NCBI RefSeq assembly: GCF_028473665.1
Contig: NZ_CP098774.1
Location: 1,612,001 to 1,676,000 of the forward strand
Reading direction: 5' to 3'
Length of the DNA stretch: 64,000 nt
Source of the DNA: Sphingomonas sp. QA11
GTDB lineage: Bacteria; Pseudomonadota; Alphaproteobacteria; Sphingomonadales; Sphingomonadaceae
In this document: positions 17,668 through 26,289 of the stretch, one piece after another
Position numbering within the stretch: position 1 is the first letter of the stretch
Layout of the letters: every line of letters begins with the position of its first letter
Made by a program: the position numbers and the translations under genes
Notes under the pieces: generated by a model
The model's input: the letters and a program-made list of their open reading frames with translations, nothing else
Database searches by the model: none
Told to the model about the DNA's origin: nothing

Positions 17668-19700
17668 TTCGTCAGTCTCAACTGCGAGATTTGATTGGCG
17701 ATCGACGCAAAGGCAGTTTGCAGGGCGGCTGAGTTGCTCGCACTGAAATATTTCCCGGATGAGGCACAGTTGGTCAACCGCGTCACAGTGTTCGGATCGA
17801 CATAGCCGAAGGAAACGACCCACAGCGTGATATTCTTGTTCTTGATCGCAGTGCATAGGGCGACGGTCCGGGCGTTTACCTGCTGAGTCAGTGTGCCGGT
17901 TGTCGTGCACCCGTCGGTGGGAGCGGTGGAAGCGTCAGTCTGGCGCCGGTCGAACCAGGCCAACCCATACGCTTGATAGTTCGAAACGCTGGTGCAGGGA
18001 TCGCCATCGGTCATGAAGATCATATGCCGCTGGATTTCACCGCCGCTGGGCGTCAGGGCATTCTGCGAGGCAAAGAGTCCCGTCGGTGACAGGAATCGCG
18101 CGCCCCAGATCAGGCCGATGTCGTGATAGGTGTTACCGCTCGCGACCATCTGATCAACATAGTTGTCGAAATTGCTTGCATCCCAGGTCTGCAGCTTGCG
18201 GGCTTCAGCCGAGCAGGAATAGCTTTCGCCGGTGTAGTTGGTGAAAGTCGTGATGGGATTTTGGCTGTACGGCGTGGAACTGTTGTTGATGTAGGTGGTG
18301 CGTCGCGGATAGACGGCGTCGCCCAGGGCGGGAGCCCATAGGGACGAGGCATCCCAGCTGCTTGGTACCCCATCGATGTCGAGATCGCGCGCGCCTGAAG
18401 GGATCGGATCATAGCTGCTCTGCCGCACCGTGGCGCGTTCCTCGATGCAACCATCCCAATTGACCGTCTTGCTGATGAAATTGTCCCCGATGGGCAAGCT
18501 GATGCTATCGTTCCAGCCGGTTCCGTTCTTTAGAGGGGACAGATTGATGGACACCGGCTTGTAGAGCCATGCCGGGACGGCGACGGCGCCGCTGGCGTTG
18601 ACGGTCGTGCGATCATACCAGGCGCGCCGTTCGATCGAGCGTGTACGCACCTGGATCATGCAGATCTTGGTCGAACTGTTATAGACGCGCTGATAGTTGC
18701 TTTGCGTGGTGCCGGCATAGGCCTTGAACTGGGTGTCGCTTTCGTTGCTGCCGCCGCTCGCGGTATTCCCCACGATCGTATAGCTGTCCGCCGGGACTGC
18801 GAGGTTGTTGCTACACGTGCTGCTGTTGTTGGCGCTGATATAGCTGGTCGTGTCGGACCAGCCGCTATAGCTTCCGGCGTTGCGGGTCGTTGTGCCGTCC
18901 CAGCTGTTCCATCTGCCGTACAGGCTTGACTGCTGCCGGGATTGATAGGTCCAATTGTCGGCAAACCAGTTGCTGGGCAAAAGCTTCCCGACATTGACGT
19001 TGGTTGCATAGGGTACGAAGCCGAACCGAATCTGAACCTGAGTCCCGGTGCCGCCGCTTGGGGTGCCGGTGGTGCAGTCGGCATCGGTATCGAGACGCGC
19101 AACGATCTCGTAGAAGCATTTCACCGCAACCTTGAGACCTGCCATTTTCGAACTGGAGCCTGCCGAGCCGCACGAATTGCCGTTCGAATCGCAGTCCATC
19201 GAGCCGGTGTTATCGAGCACGAACATCACGTCCGTGTTCGGCAACCGCATTTCCGCGTCGCAATTGACCGAGAGCGTGGCAAAGGCCCAGTCCTTGGTCA
19301 CGACCTTGACCAGGGTCATCTGCAACTCGACGGATGCCGTGCCGGATACCTTGCCGGCGCTTTCCGTGAAGCTCTTGGTCAGGTTGCGGGTACCGTAGCC
19401 GCTGGCCGGGAAGTTCGCGTCGAAGAATCTGACCGCGGTGGCATTGGGCATACCGTTGCTCTGAGTCCAGATGCCGCCGCCCATCGCCTTGCGTCCCGCG
19501 AGGGCACCAGCGTCGCAGGCGTGTTGCAGCCGCGTCTTCGTGATGTACATGCGGCTCATGTCGATGCCACCACCCATCAACCCCGCAAGCGGGACCAATG
19601 CGATAGCCATGATCGCAATCGTATTACCGCGTATGTCGCTTGCGAGGCGACTCAGGAAGCCGCGCGTCTCCGCGCGCTTCTTCGGATTCTTCGGCAGCAT
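17664..19700 (-). CDS. TadG-like protein with von Willebrand A domain (set A)
   Basis: This 678-residue protein has the N-terminal TadE/G-like helix (RGNTIAIMAIALVPLAGLMGG). Its vWA domain starts at VMFVLDNTGSM and ends with ITLWVVSFGYVDPN. A long Ser/Thr/Asn-rich insert with scattered cysteines sits inside the vWA fold, as in the paralogue at 14359-16257. It is the first gene of set A; all three genes of the set overlap by four bases. The start at 19700 has a 90-base gap to the divergent phytoene-synthase-like gene. Confidence 0.83.
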   Translation of the reverse strand: MLPKNPKKRAETRGFLSRLASDIRGNTIAIMAIALVPLAGLMGGGIDMSRMYITKTRLQHACDAGALAGRKAMGGGIWTQSNGMPNATAVRFFDANFPASGYGTRNLTKSFTESAGKVSGTASVELQMTLVKVVTKDWAFATLSVNCDAEMRLPNTDVMFVLDNTGSMDCDSNGNSCGSAGSSSKMAGLKVAVKCFYEIVARLDTDADCTTGTPSGGTGTQVQIRFGFVPYATNVNVGKLLPSNWFADNWTYQSRQQSSLYGRWNSWDGTTTRNAGSYSGWSDTTSYISANNSSTCSNNLAVPADSYTIVGNTASGGSNESDTQFKAYAGTTQSNYQRVYNSSTKICMIQVRTRSIERRAWYDRTTVNASGAVAVPAWLYKPVSINLSPLKNGTGWNDSISLPIGDNFISKTVNWDGCIEERATVRQSSYDPIPSGARDLDIDGVPSSWDASSLWAPALGDAVYPRRTTYINNSSTPYSQNPITTFTNYTGESYSCSAEARKLQTWDASNFDNYVDQMVASGNTYHDIGLIWGARFLSPTGLFASQNALTPSGGEIQRHMIFMTDGDPCTSVSNYQAYGLAWFDRRQTDASTAPTDGCTTTGTLTQQVNARTVALCTAIKNKNITLWVVSFGYVDPNTVTRLTNCASSGKYFSASNSAALQTAFASIANQISQLRLTK

Positions 19701-19789
19701 TTGTTAACCCCCGGTGGAAACAATTCCCGCTCGATCGGCTATGGCGAGCAAGGAATAATCACTCTTCAAGCGATATGGTTAACAGAGCG

Positions 19790-20488
19790 ATGGCAAATGC
19801 CTTTTCAGGCGAAAATCTTTCCTTCCCCCACGATTCCGAGTGGGAGCTCGCGCTGCACTATGCGCCGCGTGCGGCGGTGCCTGGCATGGTCGCGCTTTTC
19901 GGGCTCGATGCCCTTCTCGCGCAGATCCTTCGCACGACCCGTGAGCCGATGGTCGGGCAGATGCGGCTGACCTGGTGGCATGAAGCGCTGACCCGGCTCG
20001 ACAGCGCGCCACCGCCGGCCGAGCCGGTCCTTCAGGCGCTGGCGCGACATGTCATTCCCCATGGTATTACCGGCGAGCGGCTCGCCTCGATGATCGAGGG
20101 TTGGGAAGAACTGCTCGATGCCCCGCCGCTCGGCGACGAGGCGATCGCGCGCCATGCGGTGCTTCGCGGGGGTACACTGTTCGAGATGGCCGGCGTCCTG
20201 CTGGGCGCAAGGGCCTCCGATCCGCTGGCGGCGGCGGGGGAGGGGTGGGCGCTTGCCGATCTCGCCCGTCACCTGCGCGACCGGCCGAACGCCGAACGCG
20301 CGCTGGCGCGCGCTGCCGCGCCGCTCGCTCAGGCGAGGCGGGGGCATTGGAGCCGCCAGGCGAGGCTGCTCGGCGCGCTGGCGCACCTCGCGCGCCTGAA
20401 CCTGGCCGTGCCGCTCGACCAGCCAGTGCCGGCCGGCGCACCGCGCCGGGTCGCTCGTATCCTGCTTCACCGGATGACCGGTCGATAG
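19790..20488 (+). CDS. Squalene/phytoene synthase-like protein (NDUFAF6-like)
   Basis: The 232-residue protein has the trans-isoprenyl synthase fold markers seen in this short group (residues LHYAPRAAVPGMVALFGLDALL and VGQMRLTWWHEAL; cited here as LHYAPRAAVPG and MRLTWWHEAL). It lacks the two aspartate-rich DxxxD motifs needed for prenyl diphosphate chemistry. It therefore resembles the non-catalytic NDUFAF6-like branch, which in mitochondria helps assemble respiratory complex I. A similar role here would be inference. The ATG at 19775 is a possible alternative start five codons upstream. Confidence 0.75.
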   Translation: MANAFSGENLSFPHDSEWELALHYAPRAAVPGMVALFGLDALLAQILRTTREPMVGQMRLTWWHEALTRLDSAPPPAEPVLQALARHVIPHGITGERLASMIEGWEELLDAPPLGDEAIARHAVLRGGTLFEMAGVLLGARASDPLAAAGEGWALADLARHLRDRPNAERALARAAAPLAQARRGHWSRQARLLGALAHLARLNLAVPLDQPVPAGAPRRVARILLHRMTGR

Positions 20489-20548
20489 GCTTCCCCGCCG
20501 CCCGGAAAGGCGATAGCGTTTCGCTGGTCGGAGCGGGAGGAGACAGGG

Positions 20549-21016
20549 ATGATGTGGCGCTATATCGCGGGTGGTGCTTCGGCGCTGCTGCTGGTCACCG
20601 CGGGAGTCATGCTGTCGACCGGCCGGGCCCGTCCACCCTCGCCGCTGGCGACGCAGCCGGTCGCGGCGGTCGCGCAGGACGAGCCGCTTCCTGCCGGCGT
20701 CCCCGAGGCGAGCGAGCGGACCCGGGAACAGAAGCGCTTCGACCGGTACGACAAGGATCGCAACGCCCAGGTGACGCGCGAGGAATATCTCGCCCAGCGG
20801 CGCAAGGCCTTTGCGAAACTCGACACCAACCAGGACGGCCAGCTCTCGTTCGACGAATGGGCGGTGAAGACCACGACGAAATTCGCGCTGGCCGACAAGG
20901 ACAAGTCGGGTGCGATGAACGCCGCGGAGTTCGCGACGACCGCGCCCAAGCGCACCGTCAAGCGCAGGCCGAACTGTCCGCCAGCCCAGGCACCGCGCGA
21001 GGACGAGGAAGCCTGA
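20549..21016 (+). CDS. Exported EF-hand protein
   Basis: The 155-residue protein starts with a signal or anchor segment (YIAGGASALLLVTAGVML). Three EF-hand-like loops follow: DKDRNAQVTREE, DTNQDGQLSFDE and DKDKSGAMNAAE, at about residues 68-135. The middle loop is canonical. The protein probably binds calcium in the periplasm. GGGAGGAG lies 12 bases upstream of the start. Its partner is unknown. It is on the same strand as the phytoene-synthase-like gene, 60 bases behind it. Confidence 0.8.
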   Translation: MMWRYIAGGASALLLVTAGVMLSTGRARPPSPLATQPVAAVAQDEPLPAGVPEASERTREQKRFDRYDKDRNAQVTREEYLAQRRKAFAKLDTNQDGQLSFDEWAVKTTTKFALADKDKSGAMNAAEFATTAPKRTVKRRPNCPPAQAPREDEEA

Positions 21017-21025
21017 TTCTCCAAC

Positions 21026-21210
21026 GGTGCCGCTGTTTTCAGCCTTTCGTTTTTCTTTCCGCTGTTATGTCGGATTTTGGAGCGGAAATCCTGCCATGCT
21101 TACAATGGCTTGATGCGCGTTTTCCCTGTTACGGCATAACAGCGGAAAACCTGGCCGCAAAAGCGGAGAAATGGCCGGGATTTTCCGCTGTACCCGGCGG
21201 AAAACGGCCC
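21026..21210. repeat. Cluster of CAGCGGAAAA motifs on both strands
   Basis: Between the EF-hand gene and trmFO the core AGCGGAAA (or its complement) recurs about seven times in 180 bases: near 21030, 21057, 21081, 21140, 21162, 21181 and 21197. TTCCGCTGTTATG at 21057-21069 and CATAACAGCGGAA at 21135-21147 are exact complements. ACAGCGGAAAA at 21139-21149 pairs exactly with 21181-21191. The stretch is also more AT-rich than its neighbours. It could be a structured RNA, a binding-site array or a decayed repeat. Confidence 0.5.
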
Positions 21211-21309
21211 AGCAAATCGGTCATGTCAAAGAGCGTGTCGGGGACCTTGGCCGGCACCCCGATCGCCCTGTGCTGTCACAATCCAGGCGATGGTTGAATC
21301 AACGGCAGG

Positions 21310-22626
21310 TCAGGCCGCGATCCAGGCTCCGAACGCTTCGCGCGCGCGATCGGTGTACATCTTCTTGCGGTCGGCCTTTTTGGTGCGGCCCGGGATCGGG
21401 GGCATCAGCCCGAAATTGACGTTCATCGGCTGATAGGTTTCCGCGACGGCCGCGCCGGTGATGTGGTGGAGCAACGCACCGAAGGCCGTCTCGACCGGCG
21501 GCGGGACGAGCGATCGCCCGCCAAGCTCCGCCGCGGCGAAGCGGCCAGCCAGCAGCCCGATCGCGGCACTTTCGATATAGCCCTCGCAGCCGGTGATCTG
21601 GCCGGCGAAGCGGATGTTTGGCTTGTTCTTCAGCCGGAGCGTCGGATCGAGGAGTTCAGGCGAGCGGATGAAGGTGTTGCGGTGGAGCCCGCCAAGCCGG
21701 GCGAACTCCGCCTTCTCCAGCCCCGGAATGGTGCGAAACAGGTTGACCTGTTCGGCATGCTTGAGCTTGGTCTGGAAGCCGACGATGTTCCAGAGCGTGC
21801 CCTGGGCATTGTCCTGGCGGAGCTGGACCACGGCATGGGGCCAGCGCCCGGTGCGCGGATCGTCAAGGCCGACCGGCTTCATCGGGCCGAAACGAAGCGT
21901 GTCGAACCCGCGTTCGGCCATTACCTCAATCGGCATGCAGCCTTCGAAATAGGGCGTGTCCTTTTCCCATTCCTTGAAGTCGGTCTTCTCGCCCGAGATC
22001 AGCCCGGCATGGAAGGCAGCGTACTGATCCTTGTCCATCGCGCAGTTGATGTAGTCCTTGCCCTCTCCCTTGTTCCAGCGCGACTGGAACCAGGCGGTCT
22101 CCATATCGATCGAGTCGAAATGGACGATCGGCGCGATGGCATCGAAGAAAGCGAGCGCGTCGGCACCGGTCGCAGCGCCGATGCTGGAGGCGAGGCCGGC
22201 GGCGGTGAGGGGGCCGGTGGCGACAATGGCGAGGCCGTCGTCGGGCAGAGCGTCGACCCGTTCCCGCACGACCGTGATGTTGGGGTGCGCGGTGATGGCG
22301 GCAGTGACGCCGGCCGAGAAGCCGTCGCGATCGACAGCGAGCGCCGAGCCGGCCGGCACCTTGTGGATATCGCCCTCCCGCATGATCAGCGAGCCGAGCG
22401 CGCGCATCTCGGCATGGAGCAGCCCGACCGCGTTGCTGGTCGCATCGTCCGAGCGGAAGCTGTTCGAACAGACCAGTTCGGCGAGGCCGTCAGTGTGATG
22501 TGCGGGCGTCATCTCGCCCGAGCCGCGCATTTCGGAAAGCTTCACCCTGAAGCCGGCTTCGGCAAGCTGCCACGCGGCCTCGGAGCCGGCGAGGCCGCCG
22601 CCGATGATCTGGATGTCATGAGTCAT
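21310..22626 (-). CDS. trmFO: tRNA (uracil-54 C5) methyltransferase, folate-dependent
   Basis: This 438-residue flavoprotein methylates U54 of tRNAs to ribothymidine using methylenetetrahydrofolate and FADH2. The FAD dinucleotide loop is [17 protein letters not shown] (residues 6-22), followed by the diagnostic [18 protein letters not shown] (about residues 38-55). The C-terminal half has [12 protein letters not shown] and [10 protein letters not shown], typical of TrmFO and distinguishing it from the related MnmG. Length is normal. Single gene, transcribed away from the EF-hand gene's 3' end. Confidence 0.95.
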   Translation of the reverse strand: MTHDIQIIGGGLAGSEAAWQLAEAGFRVKLSEMRGSGEMTPAHHTDGLAELVCSNSFRSDDATSNAVGLLHAEMRALGSLIMREGDIHKVPAGSALAVDRDGFSAGVTAAITAHPNITVVRERVDALPDDGLAIVATGPLTAAGLASSIGAATGADALAFFDAIAPIVHFDSIDMETAWFQSRWNKGEGKDYINCAMDKDQYAAFHAGLISGEKTDFKEWEKDTPYFEGCMPIEVMAERGFDTLRFGPMKPVGLDDPRTGRWPHAVVQLRQDNAQGTLWNIVGFQTKLKHAEQVNLFRTIPGLEKAEFARLGGLHRNTFIRSPELLDPTLRLKNKPNIRFAGQITGCEGYIESAAIGLLAGRFAAAELGGRSLVPPPVETAFGALLHHITGAAVAETYQPMNVNFGLMPPIPGRTKKADRKKMYTDRAREAFGAWIAA

Positions 22627-22669
22627 GGCGCGGGCAGATAGCAGCGTGTCCGGCGATCGGCCAGCGGGG

Positions 22670-23116
22670 CTAATCCTGGTCGGGCCACGCCGTCAGGTGC
22701 CGGCAGATCAGGGCGCAGACGATCCCGGGGACGGTGAAGGAGAGGATCAGGAGGAGGAGCGGGCCCTCGCCGTTGCCGTCGCGCGTCAGGGACGCGACGA
22801 AGGGAATCGAAAACAATGTCGCCAACGCGGCGCCGGCAGCAGCCCATACCGAGTATGATCGCGACTTCGGCGCGTGTCGCCCCAACCAGGACATGACCGA
22901 GGCGCCGAAGAGGATGGGCAAGCCCCCAATGAACAACCCCACCGGCATCGATGCGGCCAGCAGGAGTATGACGAAGCCGAAATGTTCGACCCCGAGGCTT
23001 TGAAGCTGCTCCGGATACTGGATCACGAGGCCGGTCAGTAAAGAAAACAAGAGTAGCGGGCCGACGAGTAACGAGGCTGCGATGGTTCCGGCAAGGATCG
23101 AGGAGGTGCTGCGCAT
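22670..23116 (-). CDS. Four-helix membrane protein, paralogue of the fusion protein at 23343
   Basis: The 148-residue protein has four predicted helices: starting [17 protein letters not shown], then [20 protein letters not shown], then [15 protein letters not shown], then [17 protein letters not shown]. The block [21 protein letters not shown] resembles KLMTWLGDRNEAARMPVMWALAG in the membrane part of the next minus-strand gene, as does the C-terminal [10 protein letters not shown] against ALLCRRRVQW. No function is known to me. It ends 43 bases before the trmFO start, on the same strand. Confidence 0.65.
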   Translation of the reverse strand: MRSTSSILAGTIAASLLVGPLLLFSLLTGLVIQYPEQLQSLGVEHFGFVILLLAASMPVGLFIGGLPILFGASVMSWLGRHAPKSRSYSVWAAAGAALATLFSIPFVASLTRDGNGEGPLLLLILSFTVPGIVCALICRHLTAWPDQD

Positions 23117-23228
23117 CCAGTTTCGCTAACATGCGCTTCTTGAAGGGCCGATAGCGGTGCGCGATCTGCACCGTAAATCCACGCACTGCCCATCGGAAGT
23201 CCGACGGAGTTCAACCGTGTCCTCTTTC

Positions 23229-23338
23229 TCCCCGTCACGGAGAGGGGGACCAGCGAAGCTCGCAGACGGTGCGTTTGCGGAGAACCCCCTCTACCACGCG
23301 CTGAAGAAGCGCGCGGTCCCCCTCCCCGTGCCGGGGAG
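23229..23338. repeat. Palindromic intergenic repeat, GC-rich type 1
   Basis: CTCCCCGTCACGGAGAGGGG at the left end and CCCCTCCCCGTGCCGGGGAG at the right end are near-complementary (about 22 of 24 arm positions), enclosing roughly 60 bases. The element fills the gap between two minus-strand genes. It is a long REP/MITE-like hairpin typical of sphingomonad intergenic regions. Confidence 0.6.
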
Positions 23339-23342
23339 GAGT

Positions 23343-24659
23343 TCAGGTCGTCGTCTCCTCCTCTTCCGCAAGCTCCGCACAGACCCGAGCAGTGTGCTCG
23401 TCGGCGGGGAAGGTGCAGTCGATCCGTATCTCGTCGAGCGTCACGTCGTGCGGTGCCGCGAAGGTCGTGAAGGTTTCGAAGAAACGAAGCTCGCCGCGCG
23501 GGCTGCCGAAGATGAAGCTGATGATCGGCGCCGGTTCCTCGCCGAGATCGCGCAGCCGCCAGCGTTGGGGCACGCCGGGATAGCTGAACGCCTCGTCGAG
23601 CAAATGCCGCGTCCGGCGATCAGGCGGATTAGCTTTGAGATCATCGTGCAGGTGGCGGATGAAGCGCCCCGCCACCTCGGGCCAGTTGACGATGACCGAG
23701 CGGAAATCGGCCGGATCGAAGAGCTGGTGGATCAGATTGGCGTGCGGGCTCTGGCGGCCGCCGGTCAGCAGGTTGTTGAGGCGCACTGCCGCGGCATTGG
23801 TCATCAGCACGTCCCAGTGCCGGCTGATCACGAAGGCGGGGTAGGGCTCCTGATGCGTGATGATCAGGTCGACCGCCTGGCGCATCCGGTCGAGCGCCGG
23901 GGCGGCGAGATCGCGCTCCGGATGCATGGCCGCATAGCCTGCTGCCCTGAGCAGGATATTGCGCTCGCGCAGCGGCATGGCGAGCGTATCGGCGAGCCGG
24001 GATATTGTCTCGCGACTGGCCTGCGCCTTGCCGGTTTCGATGCAACTCAGATGGCGGGTCGATATACCCGCCTCCAGCGAGAGATCGAGCTGGCTCATCC
24101 GACGCGCTGCCCGCCATTCGCGCAGCAGCATGCCAATCGGCATCATCCGCTGCGTGTGTGGCCATGGCGACTCCTTGGTTCGGAGCGCCTGAATAGCTGG
24201 GTTCAGGGTTCGCTCACGGGTTCTTCGTGCTGGTCGGTGCCGCCACTGGACCCGACGGCGGCACAGCAGCGCGCAGCATGCTCCGGTGAAGGTGAAGGCG
24301 ATAAGCATGGAGTGTGTATCGGGTCGTCCGTCACCGAAGGCCATGACGGGTACGGCGCAGGCGAGGGCGCCCGCCAGCGCCCACATCACTGGCATGCGGG
24401 CCGCCTCGTTGCGGTCCCCTAACCAGGTCATGAGTTTCGCGCCGATGAGATTGGGCAGCAAGGCGAGGAGCGACCCCACCAGCGCCGCAACCAGCCCAAG
24501 TATCGGGATGCCCACGATCATGGCGGCGCTCATCCGGACCCCGAAGCCCCGGCCGGGATCGTCTGCCCAGATGCCGATGCAAATACCGAGCAGGAAGAGC
24601 GGCCCGGCCGATGCGCTGGCCAGCGTGACGCTGGGCAGGTTGATCGGCGTGCCCGTCAT
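23343..24659 (-). CDS. Fusion of membrane domain with XRE/MmyB-type regulator
   Basis: The ATG at 24659 follows an AGGAGG and gives 438 residues; a GTG nine codons earlier overlaps the previous stop. Residues 1-135 hold four membrane helices and resemble the protein at 22670-23116. After an Arg-rich linker (residues 136-175) comes a helix-turn-helix (MLLREWRAARRMSQLDLSLE, ISTRHLSCIETGKAQASRET). A MmyB-like ligand-binding domain follows (VISRHWDVLMTNAAA, and a C-terminal block ending FETFTTFAAPHDVTLDEIRI). No stop codon separates the halves. Soluble XRE-MmyB regulators without membrane parts are common; this one may be membrane-tethered. Alternatively the regulator is also translated from an internal ATG near 24147. 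Confidence 0.7.
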   Translation of the reverse strand: MTGTPINLPSVTLASASAGPLFLLGICIGIWADDPGRGFGVRMSAAMIVGIPILGLVAALVGSLLALLPNLIGAKLMTWLGDRNEAARMPVMWALAGALACAVPVMAFGDGRPDTHSMLIAFTFTGACCALLCRRRVQWRHRPARRTRERTLNPAIQALRTKESPWPHTQRMMPIGMLLREWRAARRMSQLDLSLEAGISTRHLSCIETGKAQASRETISRLADTLAMPLRERNILLRAAGYAAMHPERDLAAPALDRMRQAVDLIITHQEPYPAFVISRHWDVLMTNAAAVRLNNLLTGGRQSPHANLIHQLFDPADFRSVIVNWPEVAGRFIRHLHDDLKANPPDRRTRHLLDEAFSYPGVPQRWRLRDLGEEPAPIISFIFGSPRGELRFFETFTTFAAPHDVTLDEIRIDCTFPADEHTARVCAELAEEEETTT

Positions 24660-24682
24660 CGTCCGCTCCTCCTGCGCGAGGT

Positions 24683-25063
24683 TCACGCGAAAGCCTCCTG
24701 GCGATTTTCACGATCATCGAGCCAGCGATTCACCTTGCGGCCGAACTGAGCGATGGCGCCCATGTTGAAGAAGTGCATCGCGCCAAGCACGATCACCGCA
24801 AGACCGACCTTGCCGCTGAGGAAGCGCATCGCGCCCGTGACTGTCGTCGGTTCCTGGCCGAGACTGAGGGTGAGGGTGATGAAGCCGATATTGACGAGGT
24901 AGAAGCCGACCACGAGCAGGTGATTGGTCGAGCGCGCCAGCGTCTCGTTCTGGCCGAAACACTGGATGAGGAAGACGACGCCGTTCTTCGACAGGGTGCG
25001 CGCGACCCAGATCGTGATCGCCAAGGTGATCGCGAGATAGAGGAGATAGGTTGTCTCGACCAT
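24683..25063 (-). CDS. Small membrane protein, four helices
   Basis: The 126-residue protein has helices starting LLYLAITLAITIWVA, then LLVVGFYLVNIGFITLTL, then VGLAVIVLGAMHFFNMGAI. The N-terminal half contains the odd polar pattern SKNGVVFLIQCFGQNETLARS. I do not recognise a function. It heads an operon with the membrane-XRE fusion 24 bases downstream. A GbsR/MarR-type palindrome lies just in front of its start, so it is the likely regulated gene of the 25378-25926 regulator. Confidence 0.65.
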   Translation of the reverse strand: MVETTYLLYLAITLAITIWVARTLSKNGVVFLIQCFGQNETLARSTNHLLVVGFYLVNIGFITLTLSLGQEPTTVTGAMRFLSGKVGLAVIVLGAMHFFNMGAIAQFGRKVNRWLDDRENRQEAFA

Positions 25064-25077
25064 GGTGATTTCCTTTT

Positions 25078-25095
25078 TTTCTGTAATGAGAGAAA
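25078..25095 (-). promoter_or_regulatory. Candidate operator for the GbsR-type regulator (site 1)
   Basis: TTTCTGT-AATG-AGAGAAA has 7-base arms with one mismatch and starts 14 bases upstream of the membrane-protein ATG at 25063. Nearly the same sequence stands in front of the regulator gene at 25937-25954. Position next to the start suggests repression by blocking initiation. Confidence 0.6.
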
Positions 25096-25199
25096 TATGT
25101 GGACGTGGAACGGTTTCTCCTTCGACGATTTTGATCCTCAGTGTAGGGTGTTGGAGGCGATCGAAAGCAAGATATCAAAAGGGGTTAGCGGCCGATTTT

Positions 25200-25331
25200 A
25201 TTCACGCGAAGACGCGAAGAGACATTGTGCAGGACGAGAACAATCCAGCGTCGATCCCCGCGGCGCACTCCACATTTTTCGATCGCGGCTTCATCAACTA
25301 TTTCCTTCGTGTCTTCGCGCCTTCGTCTGAA
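25200..25331. repeat. Palindromic intergenic repeat, type 2
   Basis: The left arm TTCACGCGAAGACGCGAAGA and the right arm ending GTCTTCGCGCCTTCGTCTGA are imperfect complements, enclosing about 85 bases. The stretch otherwise has no gene. The arm words (GCGAAGACGCGAAG) resemble the element at 27993-28147, so both may belong to one family. Confidence 0.5.
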
Positions 25332-25377
25332 CCAATTTTCCTGTCGGGATGAGCGTCGTGCCAACTGCCCATTGGAC

Positions 25378-25926
25378 CTAGTCCGCCTTTGCCTTGGCGC
25401 CGGGGATGAAGCGGGCGACCTTGCTGCCGAGCTTCATCAAGGTGACCAGGGTGGGCTTGGGCAGGGTGCGGACCTGATCGTACCAGCCGCCCAAGGTCGA
25501 GATGAACTCATGCATGCGCGTCACCCGATCGCGGACATGGGCGGGCGTGGCCTTGTCGTTCTTCATGCGCTCGGACAGTTCGGCGAGCAGGGCGAGGGTG
25601 GGGTCGATCTCGCGTCGTTTGCGCTCGGCGGTGATGCGCATCAGCATTTCCCACAGGTCGGTTTCCGCGACGAAATGGTCGCGGCGGTCTCCCTCGACAT
25701 GGACGCGGCGGACGATGCCGTAGCCCTGCAGTTCCTTGAGCCCGGTCGACACGTTCGATCGGGCAAGGCCGAGGGCCTCCACGATCGCTTCGGCATCGAT
25801 CGGCCTGTCGGACAGATAGAGCAGCGCGTGGATTTGCGCGACCGACCGGTTGACGCCCCATTGAGTGCCCATTTCCCCCCAATGGAGGATGAAGGCCTTG
25901 ACGTCGGGATGGTCGGTGATCGTCAT
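25378..25926 (-). CDS. GbsR/MarR-type winged-helix regulator
   Basis: The 182-residue protein starts MTITDHPDVKAFILHWGEMG, the usual opening of GbsR-like proteins. Its winged helix covers about residues 25-95: SVAQIHALLYLSDRPIDAEA, then LGLARSNVSTGLKELQGYGI and the wing VHVEGDRRDHFVAE. The C-terminal helices dimerise. The frame runs far upstream, but only the ATG at 25926 fits the family. The operator-like palindrome 11 bases before it suggests autorepression, and the second copy at 25078 suggests control of the membrane-protein operon. The inducer is unknown. Confidence 0.8.
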   Translation of the reverse strand: MTITDHPDVKAFILHWGEMGTQWGVNRSVAQIHALLYLSDRPIDAEAIVEALGLARSNVSTGLKELQGYGIVRRVHVEGDRRDHFVAETDLWEMLMRITAERKRREIDPTLALLAELSERMKNDKATPAHVRDRVTRMHEFISTLGGWYDQVRTLPKPTLVTLMKLGSKVARFIPGAKAKAD

Positions 25927-25936
25927 ATGTTTCTCT

Positions 25937-25954
25937 TTTCTGTAAAGACAGAAA
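25937..25954 (-). promoter_or_regulatory. Candidate operator for the GbsR-type regulator (site 2)
   Basis: TTTCTGT-AAAG-ACAGAAA is a perfect inverted repeat with 7-base arms and a 4-base spacer, 11 bases upstream of the regulator's ATG. It shares arm sequence and spacing with site 1 at 25078-25095. Confidence 0.65.
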
Positions 25955-26042
25955 TATAAGATATTGAGTGCTATGTCAACGGGACGTTCGCGCGAGATGC
26001 CAGCGCGAAGCAGCAGGTGAATCGACCAACCATATTCCATTG

Positions 26043-26142
26043 CTCCGGCGAAGGCCGGGACCCAGTCGGGAAGGTTGAAGTAGCTGCGAGCAACGCCAGC
26101 CAAGGATCGTCCACCGACTGGACCCCGGCCTTCGTCGGGGAT
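26043..26142. repeat. Palindromic intergenic repeat, type 3
   Basis: CTCCGGCGAAGGCCGGGACC at the left and GACCCCGGCCTTCGTCGGGG at the right are near-complements around a 46-base centre. It lies between the divergent regulator and YhhN-type genes. Such GAAGGCCGGG hairpins are typical dispersed repeats in sphingomonads. Confidence 0.6.
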
Positions 26143-26289
26143 GGCCAGAGGGGTGGGGAACGGTAACTCGTGGGCGTGGCGTGCGGTAGTCCGCCCCTGA
26201 TGGATCAATGTCGCGATCGCCCGCCATATGCCCGGCCGATCCTCGATCGCCGGATTGCGCGATCGGCCGCGCAGCGCGATACCGGCGTC

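Noticed and set aside
19100..19130. CRISPR-like repetition in the TadG Ser/Thr/Asn-rich inserts
   Set aside because: The apparent repetition is codon-level low complexity within a protein, without constant repeat length or spacers. No CRISPR array or cas gene was seen in the window.
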